Assembly (NCBI GenBank): GCA_002049455.2
Contig: KV918836.1
Span: forward strand, 186,001-250,000
DNA: 64,000 nt
Reading direction: 5' to 3'
Origin: Porphyra umbilicalis
Taxonomy: Eukaryota > Rhodophyta > Bangiophyceae > Bangiales > Bangiaceae
Shown here piece by piece: positions 42,245-53,935 of the stretch (its first letter is position 1; every line of letters starts with the position of its first letter). The position numbers and the translations under genes were made by a program. Below the pieces are notes generated by a model. The model ran no database searches and was not told where the DNA came from. It was given only the letters and a program-made list of their open reading frames with translations.

Positions 42245-44215
42245 GAATTCCCTGGCCTTCAGGACAGGGTGCTCTCAAAGTGTAGTGATGCACACATATA
42301 CTGAGAGCACAGGACTTGATCTCCGTTTCAGAGGTGGCAGTCTGCATTCGCGTTCTCAGGGATCTGAAGGCGTGTCGGTGTGGAATATCGCGATGACGAT
42401 GAAAGCGAATAGAGTTACGTGGCTGGAAGGACTGTCCTGCCACAAGGGTCACAGGGCCCGGACGGTGCCTTCCCCCCCAACCGCCCGGAGCTGCGCACGG
42501 CGACCACGCGCAGCGAATTCCGGGGTTTGACGCGCCCGCGATGACCCGCGGATGATCGTGCCTGCGCGCCGCCGCTTGTTGCGGCGGCTCGTCGGCGGTT
42601 GCTGACGCCATCTAGCGGCGCGGTTAGAGGCGCCCCGTCGCGCGGCGGTCGGTCTCAACCGCCCCCCCGTGCGCCGTGTCGGCCGCCCCGCCCGCCGTGC
42701 ACAGGTGCGCTGCGTGGCGGAGTGACGGCCCCTCCTGTGGGCGTCGCGCGACGCCGGCGGGCCGCCGCCGCTGCGGTGGCGGAGGCGGCACCCCTTTCCC
42801 GGCCCCACGTTCCCCCCGCCACGGCAATGTGGCTGTTCGTGCCCCCGTGCACGCTTGCGGCTATGGAGCCGGCCGGCGTGCCCTCCCTACGGGAAAAACC
42901 GGGCGAAAAAACCGGCATCTCGTAACAGAAACCGGCATACTCGACTCAATATTCCGGTTTTGTGGCACCCGCTGGGGATCGACTGATGTGCACCGCTCAC
43001 CGCCGCTCACCGTCGCCTGCTGCTTTCCACCTCCTATTTTATTGGACAAGGAGAGGGGCTCAACAATTTCCGTCAAGAGGGGGTGCCCCCGAGGACATGA
43101 GGGTGATCCCGAGGCCAGCCCCTGCGACGGTCGCTTAGCCTCAACTTGAGAACCACGACGGCCCATCGAAGCGCACCATCCGTCCATCACGCCCCCCCCA
43201 CAACCACCCCCCTTCCTCCTGAGCTCGTTCTTCCACCGCTCGCCTCCCCACTGCTGTAGGCAACTCTTTTCCCATCCACGCAACCATGGAGCCCCGGACC
43301 GTCGACACGCTGTCGGTCGACTGGTTCGACCACTGGCCCCCAGCCTGCTCGGGACCCCCCGCCCCGGTCTTGCCACGCAAGCACGGCGGCAGCGGCGGGG
43401 CACGCACGCGCACGCGGCCAAGCGCGTGGACGGCGCACCGCGCCAACGGCGCGGAATGGGACGGCGGGCGGACGGGCGTGGCGGCGCGGACGGCGGGCGA
43501 CGGCGGGTGGATGGTTGAGTAACTGAAGGGCGCGCTCTCTCTCTTCTTTCTTGCTTCCCCCCTGTCCCCCAACGTTCTTGCTTCTCGCTGCCCCTCTGCT
43601 TCCTTCGGTGTTTTTCTCCCCCGCTTCCATGTTGGACCAGGACCATCGGCACGTGCCTCTGCTTCTTATCTGCTTTGCATCCTTACCCTCGCTTTGGTCG
43701 GCGCGTTGTCGACCCGGGATCCGCGTATGGACCCAATTGCTCATGCTCAAGGTAAACGCTGCGTTGTTGGCCGTATTTGGGGAATAATAAATTGGAATAT
43801 TCACGGATCGGTACAATTTGAGATCCTGTCCAGGGCAGTGTACCAGCCTGTGGTTTGGACGCAACGACGCTCTCCATCTCTATTGGTCGATCATGAAATG
43901 AACGGATGAGAGTGACAGAGCTCTGCCGCAGTCCCTCGTTTCTGCGGTCCTCATGAGCCCAGGTATGCCGGTTTTTTGTCGTAAGGAGGTCTCAGACACC
44001 GGTCATTGTCTCACTGATGCCGGTTTTTTCCGGAATACATGGGTCTTCTGAAGGGCCCTGTGGTGCGTCCCAAACTTTAGGAAACCGGCATAGTTCTTGA
44101 TAGGAGTATGCCGGTTTTTGACTCCGGCTTTTCCCGTAGGGCCGGTGTCGATGCGTCGCCGAGCGCGTCACCGCTCCGAATGCCAGGGTATTGCACGCAC
44201 GTGCCTAGAATTGAA
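42245..44215 (+). repeat. 0.7-kb dispersed repeat, copy 1, split by an inserted element
   Basis: Starts TTCCCTGGCCTT, contains GACAGGGTGCTCTCAAAGTG and a GC-rich second half, and ends GCACGTGCCTAGAAT. The parts 42245-42883 and 44142-44215 together correspond to copy 2 at 44573-45292; the 1.26 kb between them is a younger insertion. Confidence 0.85.
42885..44141. mobile_element. Inserted element with CCCTACGGGAAAA inverted ends (1.26 kb)
   Basis: Begins CCCTACGGGAAAA and ends TTTTCCCGTAGGG. It interrupts copy 1 of the 0.7-kb repeat exactly where copy 2 (near 45222) is continuous. Near both ends the motif ACCGGCAT or its complement ATGCCGGT recurs at least three times, as expected for transposase-binding sites. 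The direct duplication at the borders is only about 2-3 bp and cannot be fixed exactly. No transposase frame is present. An 78-codon frame from ATG 43286 (good context, ACCATGG) may be a captured exon. The superfamily is not identified. Confidence 0.8.
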
Positions 44216-44572
44216 ATGATCATTCATGAGCATGTGGCAGCAACTTCGTCGGACAATTGCCGAATATGCAGGTGCTGGTGTGAGGATGATTCCCACTGAA
44301 TATCGGTGCAGATGGTCTTCGAGCACTTCTGAGCTCCACTGCGGGTTCTGTCTCCAAGATCAACAAAAAGTGGGCATATTGCTAACCTTCAAAAAATGGC
44401 GGTTGCAGAGAGAGGGGAGGCAGAGCCGACAGCACAGCATAGAAGTGAAGTCGGATTGGCTGTTCGACAAGGCACGATCTAACTATTGCCTGTCAGTTAC
44501 CGCCACTAATCTTGCAAGCCAATCAACGTGTCTTGCAGGAGTCACGCAGAGCCATTGCAACCCACAATGAGA
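44216..44572. other. Unique spacer
   Basis: Nothing recognised. Confidence 0.35.
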
Positions 44573-45292
44573 TTTTCCCTGGCTTTTAGGACAGGGTGCT
44601 CTCAAAGTGTAGTGATGCACACATATACTTATATCGCGGGACTTGATCTCTGTTTCAGAGGTGGCAGTCTGCATTCGTGTCCGCAGGGATCTGAGGGCGT
44701 GTCAGCGTTGGAAGGGTCGCGATGGCGCTAAAAAGCGAATAGAGTTACGTGGCTGAGAAGGACTCTCCTGCCACAAGAGTCACAGGGCCCGGACGGCGTC
44801 TGCCCCTCTGCCCCCCCCCACCGCACCGAGTTGCGCGGGGCGACCGCGCGCAGCGACTTCCGGGGTTCGACGCGCCCACGATGAACCGCGGGTGATCGTG
44901 CCTGCGCGCCGTCTGCTGTTGCGGCGGCGCGTCGGCGGTTGCTGACGCCATCTAGCGGCGTGGTTGAAGGCGCCCCATCGCGCGGCGATCAGTCCCACCC
45001 GCCCGCCCGTGCGCCGTGTCGGCCGCTCTGCCCGCCGTGCGCAGGTGCGCTGCGCGGCGGAGTGACGGCCCCTCCTGTGGGCTTCGCGCGACGCCGGCGG
45101 GCCGCCGCCGCTGCGGTGGCGGCGGCGGCACTTCTTTTCCGGCCCCACATACTCCCCGCCACGGCAGCGTGGCTGTACGTGCCCCCGTGCGCGCTCGCGG
45201 CTATGGAGCCGGCCGGCGTGCCCGGTGTCGATGCGTTGCCGAGTGCGCCACCGCCCTGAAGGCCAGGGTATTGCACGCACGTGCCTAGAATC
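44573..45292 (+). repeat. 0.7-kb dispersed repeat, copy 2 (uninterrupted)
   Basis: Same borders and order as copy 1, without the insertion. The GC-rich half keeps long frames open on both strands but these differ between copies, so coding is not supported. Confidence 0.85.
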
Positions 45293-45734
45293 CTGCTATT
45301 TTTGGGCCGCTTGCTTGGGCCTAGAGAGGTCATGGAGAGGGTTCTGGGCCAGGCCTGTGATTTCTCATGAGATCAACAAATTTCTCCAGATTTCTTGAGA
45401 TCCTGATGTGCGTTTCCAGTGCGCAGAGCTGCATGAGGAGACTGTGTAAGTAACTCACATGTTTCATAGCCTTTCCATTGGTCCACGTACGCTATTGAAT
45501 GACCGCAACCACTCTGCAACCGCCATTCTTTGGAGGTCAGCAATAATTTGATAGCATGATCAATGTGCGACAGTTTTGCGAACCGTCGGTGGGCGTGTTC
45601 GAATCTGGCAGTTCTCAGTTTCAAGGAATCGGGGACAAAACGCAGTGTAGGGGTATATACCCTTGAAATTCTGGGCCGTCGGAATCCATGTTTATTCACC
45701 GCGCGGGTCTGCGTATACCTTTTTGCTAGAATTA
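45293..45734. other. Unique spacer between inverted copies 2 and 3
   Basis: Nothing recognised. Confidence 0.35.
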
Positions 45735-46437
45735 AATCCAGGCACGTGCGTGCAATACCCTGGCCGTCAGAGCGGTGGCGCGCTGGGCGACGCATCGACA
45801 CCGGGCACGCCGGCCGGCTCCATGGCCGCGAGCACACACGGGGGCACGTACAGCCACGTTGCCGGGGCGGGGGGGGCGTGGGGCGAAGAAACAGGTGCCG
45901 CCGCCGCCACCGCAGCGGCGGCGGCCGGCCGGCGTGGCGCAACGCCCACGGGCGGGGCCGTCCCCCCGCCGCGCAGCGCACCTGCGCGCAACGGGCGGGG
46001 CGGCCGACACGGCGCACGTGCGGGCGGGTGGGGTCGACCGCCGCGCGACGGGGCGCCTCTATCCCTACCGTTAGATGTTGTCAGCAACCGCCGACGCGCC
46101 GCCGCAATAGAAGCCGGCGCGCAGGCACGATCACCCTCGGGTCATCGTGGGCGGTTCAAACCCCGGAAGACGCCGCGCGCGGTCGCCGCGGGGCGGTGGG
46201 AGATGGCAGGGGGGCAGCCGCCGCCCGGGCCCTGTGACCCTTGTGGCAGGACAGTCCTTCTCAGCCACGTAACTCTATTCGCTTTTAGCGTCATCGCGAC
46301 CCTGACACGCCCTCAGATCCCTGAGGACACGAATGCAGACTGCCACCTCTGAAACGGAGAGCAAGTCCCGTGATCTAATTATTTGTGTGCATCATCACAC
46401 TTTGAGAGCACCCTGTCCTAAAGGCCAGGGAATTCCA
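45735..46437 (-). repeat. 0.7-kb dispersed repeat, copy 3 (inverted)
   Basis: Reverse-complement copy with the same two ends. The GC-rich half has diverged more than the 200-bp AT-richer start. Confidence 0.85.
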
Positions 46438-46890
46438 GAGTGTGCAGTCAACTTGTGAGTTCGGGACGTATTTCGTTTTCAGGCGGGTGTCGTGGTCACG
46501 GCACCACACCGCAGGATGCTGCGAAGTATATGGGCTTCTCCAGAATCGAGAATACGGGTAGTACTCATGGATATGATACACCCTTGGTGATCCAATGTCG
46601 CGAGTATCTAGGGACATCCCATTCGCCGAGTATGAGTATGGGCGACGCTTTGAAATATTCCACGGGTGCGAGTATATAACCAAAAGTTATACTTATGTGA
46701 TACCCTTTCCGAAATACTCTTCGTGAGGCCTGGTGACGATATGATACTTCTCAACGAAATTGTCTTCTTCTGCCTTTTCTATGCCTGGATCGTAGCAGTC
46801 GCTGTCAGAGCCAATCAATCGGTAATTCCTTCACGTCACCGATTCGTGCGGATGCACTCTGTGCGAGAAGCACAACCGCTCCGCGCTGCC
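46438..46890. other. Spacer left of the first 745-bp element
   Basis: Nothing recognised; less GC-rich than the surroundings. Confidence 0.35.
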
Positions 46891-47635
46891 CACACCTAGT
46901 CAAGGGCGGTCTTCTCGTATTCGTCATTACAGTTTTTTGTGAATACATTCAGACAACACGTCTCATTCGGACCGTCCGACCCCTCTCTGCAGCATGCTTC
47001 TGAAGGCTTCGGCCGACGAGCTGGACCACCCAGTTTCTCAGTGCAGCACACGTCTTTTTCATTGCTTTTTTTCTGCAAACGCTACTCAACTACGTGATGA
47101 TGTCGAGGACACCAACAGGACCCCAAAGACCCCTACTTGTTTTCCCGCTATGGCCACCTCTCTTTCGCACTTGGGAGGCCTCCCAGAGACACCGTACAGG
47201 CCGCTGCGGCTTCAAAAAGAACGTCAGAGAGCATGAGCGAAGTCCCAAAGGATAGGAGAGGTGGCTACATGGTATGTAAGAGCTCTGTGAATGCCGTACC
47301 GGTAGCTATGGCGGTGGTGTCGGATTGGGAGGGTGGACTCTGACGAGCAGACATGTAAAACTGCTATCAAAAATGTTGCCGAATGCGTCTCCCAGAGCCA
47401 CTTTGTTTCATCGTGAGATCAGATAGTCATTGTTCAAGCGTTTGTTGATTGGGTGCTGAGTGCCACGTCAAGCCCATTCGAAACTCATTTTATATTTCCA
47501 CCTGGACCATGTCAGTACGCTCGTCCACCAATAAGGTGAAGCGAGCCTCTGGCATGATGAGGTAATCGCCAATGGAACGACGGATTCACATGAAAAACCC
47601 AGAAGTCCGCTTTTAGGCCCTCTTGACTAGGTGTG
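46891..47635. mobile_element. 745-bp element with CACACCTAGTCAAG inverted ends, copy 1
   Basis: Starts CACACCTAGTCAAGGGCGG and ends CCCTCTTGACTAGGTGTG, so the first 14 bases are inverted at the other end. It is flanked by TGCC on both sides, a possible 4-bp duplication. A second copy of identical length lies at 50546-51290 with only about three differences. It carries an 80-codon frame (46994-47236) without a known motif and no transposase, so it is a non-autonomous DNA element of unknown family. Confidence 0.85.
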
Positions 47636-47951
47636 TGCCATGGCGTGGGGCCTCCCTCGGTCGGCCGCCGTCGGCGGCCACCGTCTGCGCGTCAGCGTCC
47701 GAGCCCGCCCGCCGCTGTGTTTCTCTTCCGGCTTGGCCGTGTCTCGCTCGTGTGTCTGGCGGGATCCGACCCCGCTGGACACAGCACACAAGGGAGAGAC
47801 GCCGGACGGTTCGGACTGCCGACGCTGCCGTCAGAGCGACCCTCTGAGCCGAGCCACGGACGATCGCGCCCCCAGCGCCGACGCTTCCATGCGTGTGCCA
47901 TTTATGGACGGCCGGGGAGGACAAGGGCGCGGCCGGCACCTACCCTCCCGC

Positions 47952-49488
47952 TCACACCTCGGCCGCCACCGGCACCCCGTACGCCCCCGCACACCCCGCC
48001 GGCACGCCGAGCCCCCCCACAATCACGGCGCGCAGCGGATCGTCCCGCCGCAGCGCGAGGCAGTTGTGCCAGCCCATATACGCGGGCACGTCGAGGGCGC
48101 CGACCGCAAACGGTCCGTCAAAGCGCAGCGACGCGGTCGCGCCGAGCTTGTACACCTCAAAGCCGGCGGCGGAGAGCAGCTCGGCGGCGGCCGCGTGGCT
48201 CGTGCGCGGGCCCCCCTCCGTCGCCATGTACCGGTGGCACTCCCACAGAATGAAGCGCGCGGCGGCAACGGCACGGGGGGCGGCGGCGAGGACGGGGATG
48301 TCCCACCCCTCCGTGTCCGTCTTGAGCAGCGAGATCGGGTGCGTGCGCCGCGTGGCGGTGAGGCCGGCGGGCGTGTGTGGGGGGGACAGCAGCACGTCCA
48401 GGGGCTCCATGGGGATCGTCTGTGGGGGAATGAGCATTTGGGGGGGTGGAGGGGGGTGGGCAAACGCAGCAGGACCAGCAGGACGCACACGAGGAAAGCA
48501 GCAGCAGCCACGCGCCGCCGGTCGGGGGGGAAAGCAGAGGCTGACGTCAGCGGCTGCACTCGCACGCTGCGGGCTCGGCCCGGCGCCGGCACCCGTCGGT
48601 GGTGACCGAGCCGCGATCTGGGGCCGCTTGGGCCCTCCCCCGCCCACCCGCACCAGCACGCGTGCGCTTCGTCCCCCCCCCCCCCCCCCCCCCCCCCCCA
48701 CGTACCACATAGTCAAACCGCTCTGGCGACGGGCGCTTGGCGCTCGCCCATATCCCCCCCAGCTGCCCGAGCCTGGCCTCCCGCGGCAGCCGAAACACCG
48801 TCGACGCCGACGCGTTGCCGACCGCCGCGTTGATGACCGTCATGCCGCGCCAGTGGGGCGTGCCCGAGCGGCTCAGGTTGAGGAGGCGGCCGGCGAGGGC
48901 GGGGTTGGCCTCCACCGCCACCACGCGGGTGTCTGGAAAGATGGCGCGCCACGCGAGGAGGCCCTGCCCCGCGTTGGCGCCGACGTCCACAACCAGCGGG
49001 GGGGGGGCGCCGCGCCGGGACCCGTCGGTTGCCGCCAGCGCGGGCGCGGCGGCGGCCAAGAGGGCTTTGAGGCGCGTCGCGCCAGCCTCCCCGCCAAAGG
49101 AGCGGTTGGTGTCGTTTTTCAAAAGGGCCGTGGCCGACGCGACGCACGCGGCCACGTCGGCCGCAGGGGGGGGGGCGGGGGCGCCGCCGGCGCCGGGGGG
49201 CACCCTGTGGCTGCCGTCCGCGTCGACGGCCACGGCCCGTTGCGTGCCGAGGCTTGGGTAGTGGAAGAGACCTTCCCCGCCGCGACCAGTACCGTCGGCG
49301 CCGACGGCGCGCTGCGTCGTGCGGGGCGGGGCGGGCATCCACGCGGCGCTCCCGTCGATCGTGGAGTCCGCTCCGCGGGCGCCAACGATGTTGAGCGGGA
49401 GACCCGCGGGCACGACAATGGCCGCGGCGGTCAGCGACGCGACGGCCAGGGCGACCAGGGGTGCCAGGACGAAGCGGGTGGCCGCCAT
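47952..49488 (-). CDS. FkbM-type SAM-dependent methyltransferase, two exons
   Basis: Exon 1 is 49488-48706 and exon 2 is 48419-47952, with TGA. The 286-bp intron has GTACGT at the donor and CCCCCACAG at the acceptor. The join is in phase and gives 416 residues. The N-terminus (MAATRFVLAPLVALAVASL) looks like a signal peptide or membrane anchor, so the enzyme may act in the secretory pathway. Motif I for S-adenosylmethionine is LVVDVGANAGQG, followed by VVAVEANP. The FkbM signature after the splice is ISLLKTDTEGWDIPVL, then FILWECHRY. The family O-methylates sugars or small molecules; the substrate cannot be read here. The donor is followed at once by a run of 27 G on the coding strand. The gene is flanked by two copies of a 745-bp element. 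Confidence 0.85.
48673..48699. repeat. Homopolymer of 27 C within the methyltransferase intron
   Basis: Uninterrupted C run (G on the coding strand) starting a few bases inside the intron, next to the donor site. Confidence 0.95.
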
Positions 49489-50545
49489 GGTGAGCGTCGT
49501 TTGAGCGGCGTGCGGTGTGGGGGGGGCGCGCACGTCCCAGCGGGGCAACCCGCACAAACCGCTGGGGCCCTTTTGAGCAGATGGCCGCCGCGGCAGCGTC
49601 GCCCCGACGCGCCGCCCGCTCCGGCATGAGCGCACGCGGCACGCGCGTGTGCGCGGCGCGCCCGCCGCAGCCGTCGGGCGGCGGCGCGCGCCGACGCTGC
49701 CGCCACCCGCGGTGCGGCGGCGGTCGCGCGGGGGCGGCCGCCCCGCCCGACCCGCTGGCAGGCGACCGCCCCGCGGCCGCCGCCGCCGCCACGCCCGCCC
49801 GCCGACGGGCGGCGCGCGGGCGGCGCGGGGTGCCCGACGGGCGGCACGGGCGGGCGGCACGGGGCACACGGGGCCGGCCCGACCGCGCGCGCGCGTGACG
49901 CCGCTGCGCGCCCGGCCACCGCCCCCGGGGGGCGGCCGCACGGCGTCCGGGCGCCCCACCGCCGGGCGGGGGCCCCTCTGCACCGACGGGCGGCCGACGG
50001 CGCCGTCGACGGCGCCACCGGCGGCCGCACGTGGACGCGCCCGAGGCCCCACACGCACGGCCATTGACCGCACCACGCACCGCAAGTGCCGGCCGCCGGC
50101 ACGCGCTGGCCACCAGTGGGCGCCAAAGCGCTCCCCCCCTCCCCCCCCCCCCCCCCCCCCCGAATTCGGGCGCCGCCGACGCGCCGCCCGCCCCGGGCGC
50201 GGCGGCGCGGCGCCTCCTCCCTTCCCCCCGCCGACGGTGGAGCCCCCTCCCCCCCCCCCCCCCCGGCGCAACGCACCCCCGCCGACGCACCGCCGGCGGC
50301 GCGCTGCGCCACTGCCGACGCGCCACCGCGGCGGTGCGGCGGCGGCCGCCGCCGCCACGCGCCGCCCGGCCGCCCGCCGCGGCGGCGCCGCGGCGCCGCG
50401 CGTCGAATTTGGTGGCCCGCCCCCCCCCCCCGCTGCGGCGGCGGCCGCGGCGCGCGTCGCGAATTTTGTGGGGTCGGGGGGCCTCCCGACCCCGGGGCCG
50501 CCGCCGCCGGGTCGGGGGCGCGGCGGCGGCCGCGTGCCGCCGCGG
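49489..50545. other. Extremely GC-rich upstream region of the FkbM gene
   Basis: Long poly-C runs (21 C at 50141-50161) and CGG/CCG-rich sequence keep all frames open for hundreds of codons on both strands, but no motif occurs in any of them. It presumably includes the promoter of the methyltransferase gene. Confidence 0.5.
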
Positions 50546-51290
50546 CACACCTAGTCAAGGGCGGTCTTCTCGTATTCGTCATTACAGTTTTTTGTGAATA
50601 CATTCAGACAACACGTCTCATTCGGACCGTCCGACCCCTCTCTGCAGCATGCTTCTGAAGGCTTCGGCCTACGAGCTCGACCACCCAGTTTCTCAGTGCA
50701 GCACACGTCTTTTTCATTGCTTTTTTTCTGCAAACGCTACTCAACTACGTGATGATGTCGAGGACACCAACAGGACCCCAAAGACCCCTACTTGTTTTCC
50801 CGCTATGGCCACCTCTCTTTCGCACTTGGGAGGCCTCCCAGAGACACCGTACAGGCCGCTGCGGCTTCAAAAAGAACGTCAGAGAGCATGAGCGAAGTTC
50901 CAAAGGATAGGAGAGGTGGCTACATGGTATGTAAGAGCTCTGTGAATGCCGTACCGGTAGCTATGGCGGTGGTGTCGGATTGGGAGGGTGGACTCTGACG
51001 AGCAGACATGTAAAACTGCTATCAAAAATGTTGCCGAATGCGTCTCCCAGAGCCACTTTGTTTCATCGTGAGATCAGATAGTCATTGTTCAAGCGTTTGT
51101 TGATTGGGTGCTGAGTGCCACGTCAAGCCCATTCGAAACTCATTTTATATTTCCACCTGGACCATGTCAGTACGCTCGTCCACCAATAAGGTGAAGCGAG
51201 CCTCTGGCATGATGAGGTAATCGCCAATGGAACGACGGATTCACATGAAAAACCCAGAAGTCCGCTTTTAGGCCCTCTTGACTAGGTGTG
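50546..51290. mobile_element. 745-bp element with CACACCTAGTCAAG inverted ends, copy 2
   Basis: Same length, orientation and ends as copy 1, over 99% identical by eye. It is flanked on each side by GCCGCGG, which may be a 7-bp duplication, though such sequence is common in this GC-rich stretch. Confidence 0.85.
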
Positions 51291-53935
51291 GCCGCGGCGG
51301 GCGACTGCGGGGGCGGCGGTACCCCCCCCTCCGCCGGCCGCCACGAGTGGCGGCCGCCGTCGTTGCCGTGGCCACCGTGGCGGGGGCGGGCGGTCGACGG
51401 GGCGGCGGCGGTGGGGTCGGCGGCGGACGGCGCCGCCGTCGTCGCCGCCGCGGCCGCCACCGCCGAGGCGCCGCGGCGGGCGGCGCACCCGCCCCCCCCG
51501 CGCCGCTCCCGCCCGCGTGCCGCGACGCGCCGGCACGGCGCGGTCGTTGCCGCCGGGGGGCGGGTGCATCCGCGGTGGCGGCGGGTGCGGCGCCGCCGGC
51601 GCGTGCGTCGGCGGGGAGTGGCCGCCCGCCCCCCCGCGCGCGGTGCGTCCCCCCCCCTCCCCGCTAGCGGCTGGTGGCGGCGAGGCCGTTTGCTTCGAGC
51701 AGGGTGGGCGCGGTCACGGACTGCCGCGGGAGCATCGTCCCTCGTCGTTTGGCGCCGCCGGCGCACGGCGGGCGCCAGGATGGGAGGGGGGGTGGCGGCG
51801 GCGCGGCGGGCGGGCCGTGGCGGCGGCGTGGCATGGTCCACCGGCGCTGTCGCCCCCGACGCTGAAGCTGCAGCTGCAACGGCCGACACTGCCGCCGTCT
51901 TCGCCGCCCTTGAGGCTGCTCTCGCTGCAACTGGGCGTGATGGCCTTTTGCGGCAAGGTCAGCGCGGCGGTCGGACGTGGCGGTTACAAAAAAATGGGCG
52001 CACTCATCAGCAGAGAGCTACCCCTTCGTCAAGAGCCACACAGAGCTGTGCAGGGGGACATCGCTCCCTAGCGCGGCACGCCCCGCAATTAAGAAGCACG
52101 GTCCGCGCTTGCGCACCCACCGGTCAATGCTACCAAGACCCGCCCACAGCCGCGCAGCCCTCGCCCCGATACGGGGCTTCCCGCCTCTTCGCGGGCCCCC
52201 CGGTGCCCGCATTCGTGCCCGCCGCTCACGCGGCGCCCGCCCCCCCCGGCGCCGTCGCCACGCATGGGTTCCTCGCTGGCAGGAGCGTCGACCCCCCCCA
52301 CCCCCTCCCCCCCGCTCCCACCGCTGCAACGCGGGCGGCCGTGTGGCGGTCCCACAGGCACGGGAAAGGGCACCATGGACGGCGACGCCTCTTCCTCCAC
52401 TGCCACGTGGCTCACGTGCGTCGGGTCGGTGCGCGCGCGCTCCACCCGTGGCCGCTGCTGCTGTCGTGCGTGTGATCAACTGATTGGTGGAGGGCATGCA
52501 GCTTGGCTGCGTCGTCGAGTTGGGCAGCCTTCCTTTGCTACCGATGCGCGTCTCACCAGCGTCCGCTTGGGGACTCGAGCGCGTGAGTCGGCGCACGTGC
52601 ACATGCTGCATTGGGAGAAGCCGGCCCCAAGCAGCGAAGGGTGCAGCGGTGTATCCCGGCCGGCGTGTACACCCCACTCTGGACTCTTTCATTTGCCAGA
52701 GGGCACAACCAGCAGCCTATGCCGGGTTCATTGGGCGCCGACGAGCGAGCCGCGGGGACTTGAGCCATCTCGGCTGGTCCGTGACAACTCAAATCACCGT
52801 GGTCCTCGACGGCCACTCCGCGCAAGGCTCTATCCATGGAGGACAAGGTTTATCGCCTGCTCGTACAGTGTCCTGCCCACCAAGAATACTGCATCGTGAA
52901 GACCCGGACCATCGGTAAGAAACCACCAGGTGCACCGTAGATGGTGCCGACGCAGAATGCTGCCCGCCGGGGTCCCAAGCAAGCGTTATTTCTGGAGGCA
53001 CTCGGGCAAGCGCCGGGGCCATGGGTCGGCTGTCAATTTCTCCTGCGGGGCCACCTCGTCAATGGGGCTCGCTGCGCTGGCCGTCACCTGAGAGAGCATC
53101 GCTGCGCTGGTGGTCATCTGTCACGCAGCGGTCCCCGTGCGGCGACTGGCGCGAGCGCGGCGGTGATCCATTGGGTCTCTGCATGTTTGCCAACGCCGGA
53201 GCCCCCACACGGGTGCAGCCGCAGGCCACGCCTGCGTGTATAGTACAGGGGCGCCGTATTCCTCACCGGCGGTGTGGCCAGCCGCACGAATGGGGGAGGT
53301 GCGGGGGGTGGAGGGCGTTGGCGTCGTGTTGCCGACACAGCAGTGGCCCCGCGGGCGGTGTGACCGGCCAGGCTTGGCGGTGTTGCGCCGGGCCGCGTCT
53401 ACGGCCTCCCTGCCGACACGGAGGCGGAGGCGGGGAAAGTGGGCGCCTCGGCCGACAGCCACCACTGGTCGGCGCCCGCATGGGCGGGGCTGCGCAGATG
53501 CGCCACCGCGATCTGGCGACCTCGCACGCACGGGGCCGTGTTGACGGGTCGGCGGCCGCCGGAGGGTCGCCGCCGTGCTGGTCGGCCTGTGCGTGCCGAC
53601 GGCCCCCAACCGGTTGCGGCCGGTACCCTGCGGACCGCGGTGTCGGCCCGGCCATGCGGGGGGCGGGCGGTGGGCGGTGCGGCTGCTGCGTGTGCCGCGC
53701 CAGAGGAAGAGAAAAGAAATATAGCTAACATACAAATCGCCGCGCGGGGTGCCGTCGGCACCACCGCGGGGGCGTCCTCCGCCTCGAATCGCGCATTGTC
53801 GCACCTACCCTTCCTCCCTTCCCCCCCCCCGCGCTACCCCCTTCATGCACCACGCACGCGCGACTCGCCCCGGCACAACCGCCATACACCTTCTCCGCGC
53901 GCACACGCAGCGCCCCCCCCCCCCCCCCCTACGCC
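51291..53935. other. GC-rich region, no gene assigned
   Basis: Open frames on both strands are driven by composition. Two patches look more like protein: plus-strand 51845-51960 (Ala/Glu-rich helix ending in ALEAALAATG) and a minus-strand start near 53735 with a signal-like segment (MLAIFLFSSSGAAHA). Neither can be built into a gene. Confidence 0.35.

Noticed and set aside
49431-50603. Very long open frames (300-660 codons) on both strands upstream of the FkbM gene
   Set aside because: Extreme GC content removes stop codons in all frames; only the stretch below ATG 49488 has conserved motifs.
46891-51290. A single target duplication enclosing both 745-bp elements and the FkbM gene
   Set aside because: The outer flanks (CTGCC and GCCGCGG) differ; only each element's own flanks show possible duplications, of unequal length.
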